A DNA stretch of 6,439 nucleotides from RGIG7300 sp045649645 (lineage in GTDB: Bacteria; Bacillota; Clostridia; Oscillospirales; CAG-272): NCBI GenBank assembly GCA_045649645.1, contig JAZRQH010000010.1, positions 1 to 6,439 of the forward strand, given 5' to 3'. The position numbers and the translations under genes are program-made. Each line of letters starts with the position of its first letter. Position 1 is the first letter of the stretch. The notes beneath the pieces were generated by a model. The model made no database searches, had not been told where the DNA came from, and worked only from the letters and a program-made list of their open reading frames with translations. Shown piece after piece: positions 6,313 to 6,439 of this stretch.

Positions 6313-6318
6313 ATATTG

Positions 6319-6324
6319 GGTGAT
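6319..6324 (+). promoter_or_regulatory. Ribosome binding site GGTGAT of the PhoU-like gene
   Basis: GGTGAT complements the 16S 3' end at the GGTGAT part of AGGAGGTGAT and ends 3 nt before the ATG at 6328. That puts the ATG at the distance expected for a full-length site. Pairing is weaker than with an AGGAG core. Confidence 0.5.
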
Positions 6325-6327
6325 TAT

Positions 6328-6439
6328 ATGAATGCTATAAGCAAACAATTAGGACAACTTAATTTTATGCTCATTGAGATGGGCGCTCTGGTGGAGCGTG
6401 CCGTAGCCTGTGCGGCCAAGGGCTTTGTGGCGCAGGATC
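6328..6439 (+). CDS. PhoU-like protein, N-terminal 37 codons only
   Basis: The frame opens with ATG at 6328 and runs to the right edge without a stop. The start MNAISKQLGQLNFMLIEMGALVERAVACAAKGFVAQD matches the first helix pattern of PhoU-domain proteins, in which a leucine-rich stretch leads into MGxLVExAI, a run of alanines and a terminal D. PhoU proteins are helical bundles that modulate phosphate uptake and PhoR signalling, or form a domain next to Na+/phosphate symporters. Which type this is cannot be told from 37 residues. It has its own promoter and lies after the PLP gene rather than after pst transporter genes, so it may be a stand-alone PhoU-like regulator or the first gene of an operon continuing to the right. 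Confidence 0.72.
   Translation, partial: MNAISKQLGQLNFMLIEMGALVERAVACAAKGFVAQD

Overview
The window looks like chromosomal DNA from a gut-type Clostridia bacterium, possibly of the Ruminococcaceae/Oscillospiraceae sort. This placement is an inference. It rests on moderate GC content, TAA stops on all four genes that end in the window, AGGAG-type ribosome binding sites, a MurD with a substrate-side motif I associate with Clostridia, and small AT-rich fold-back repeats between operons. Every supported gene is on the + strand.

Region 1 (1-2243) is the end of an L-fucose catabolic operon. It holds L-fucose isomerase FucI, cut by the left edge within about its first ten residues, followed 2 nt later by L-fucose mutarotase FucU. 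FucU interconverts the alpha and beta anomers of L-fucose and FucI isomerises fucose to fuculose, so the pair speeds entry of host-glycan fucose into the pathway. A strong intrinsic terminator with a UUCG loop closes the operon.

Region 2 (2244-2475) has no gene. It holds a 167-nt fold-back array in which GTTATGA/TCATAAC units alternate with tiny hairpins of differing sequence. An extended -10 promoter follows.

Region 3 (2482-6166) is a compact three-gene unit: an ion-transporter-superfamily anion permease, a MurD ligase (UDP-MurNAc-L-Ala:D-Glu), and a PLP enzyme of the YnbB / 'methionine gamma-lyase-like' (formerly 'aluminium resistance') family. Gaps are 12 nt and 1 nt. The murD lies outside the classical division and cell wall cluster, at least within this window. 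Why a transporter and a PLP enzyme of uncertain substrate should be tied to the D-glutamate-adding step of peptidoglycan synthesis is the main functional question here.

Region 4 (6167-6439) begins directly after the PLP gene stop with a second fold-back element of about 107 nt. It is built of 7-nt units, four per arm, around a 10-bp hairpin. A second extended -10 promoter follows, then the first 37 codons of a PhoU-like gene cut by the right edge.

The window holds no defence system, CRISPR array, RNA gene, integrase or transposase that I can recognise. The most unusual material is the two structured intergenic elements.
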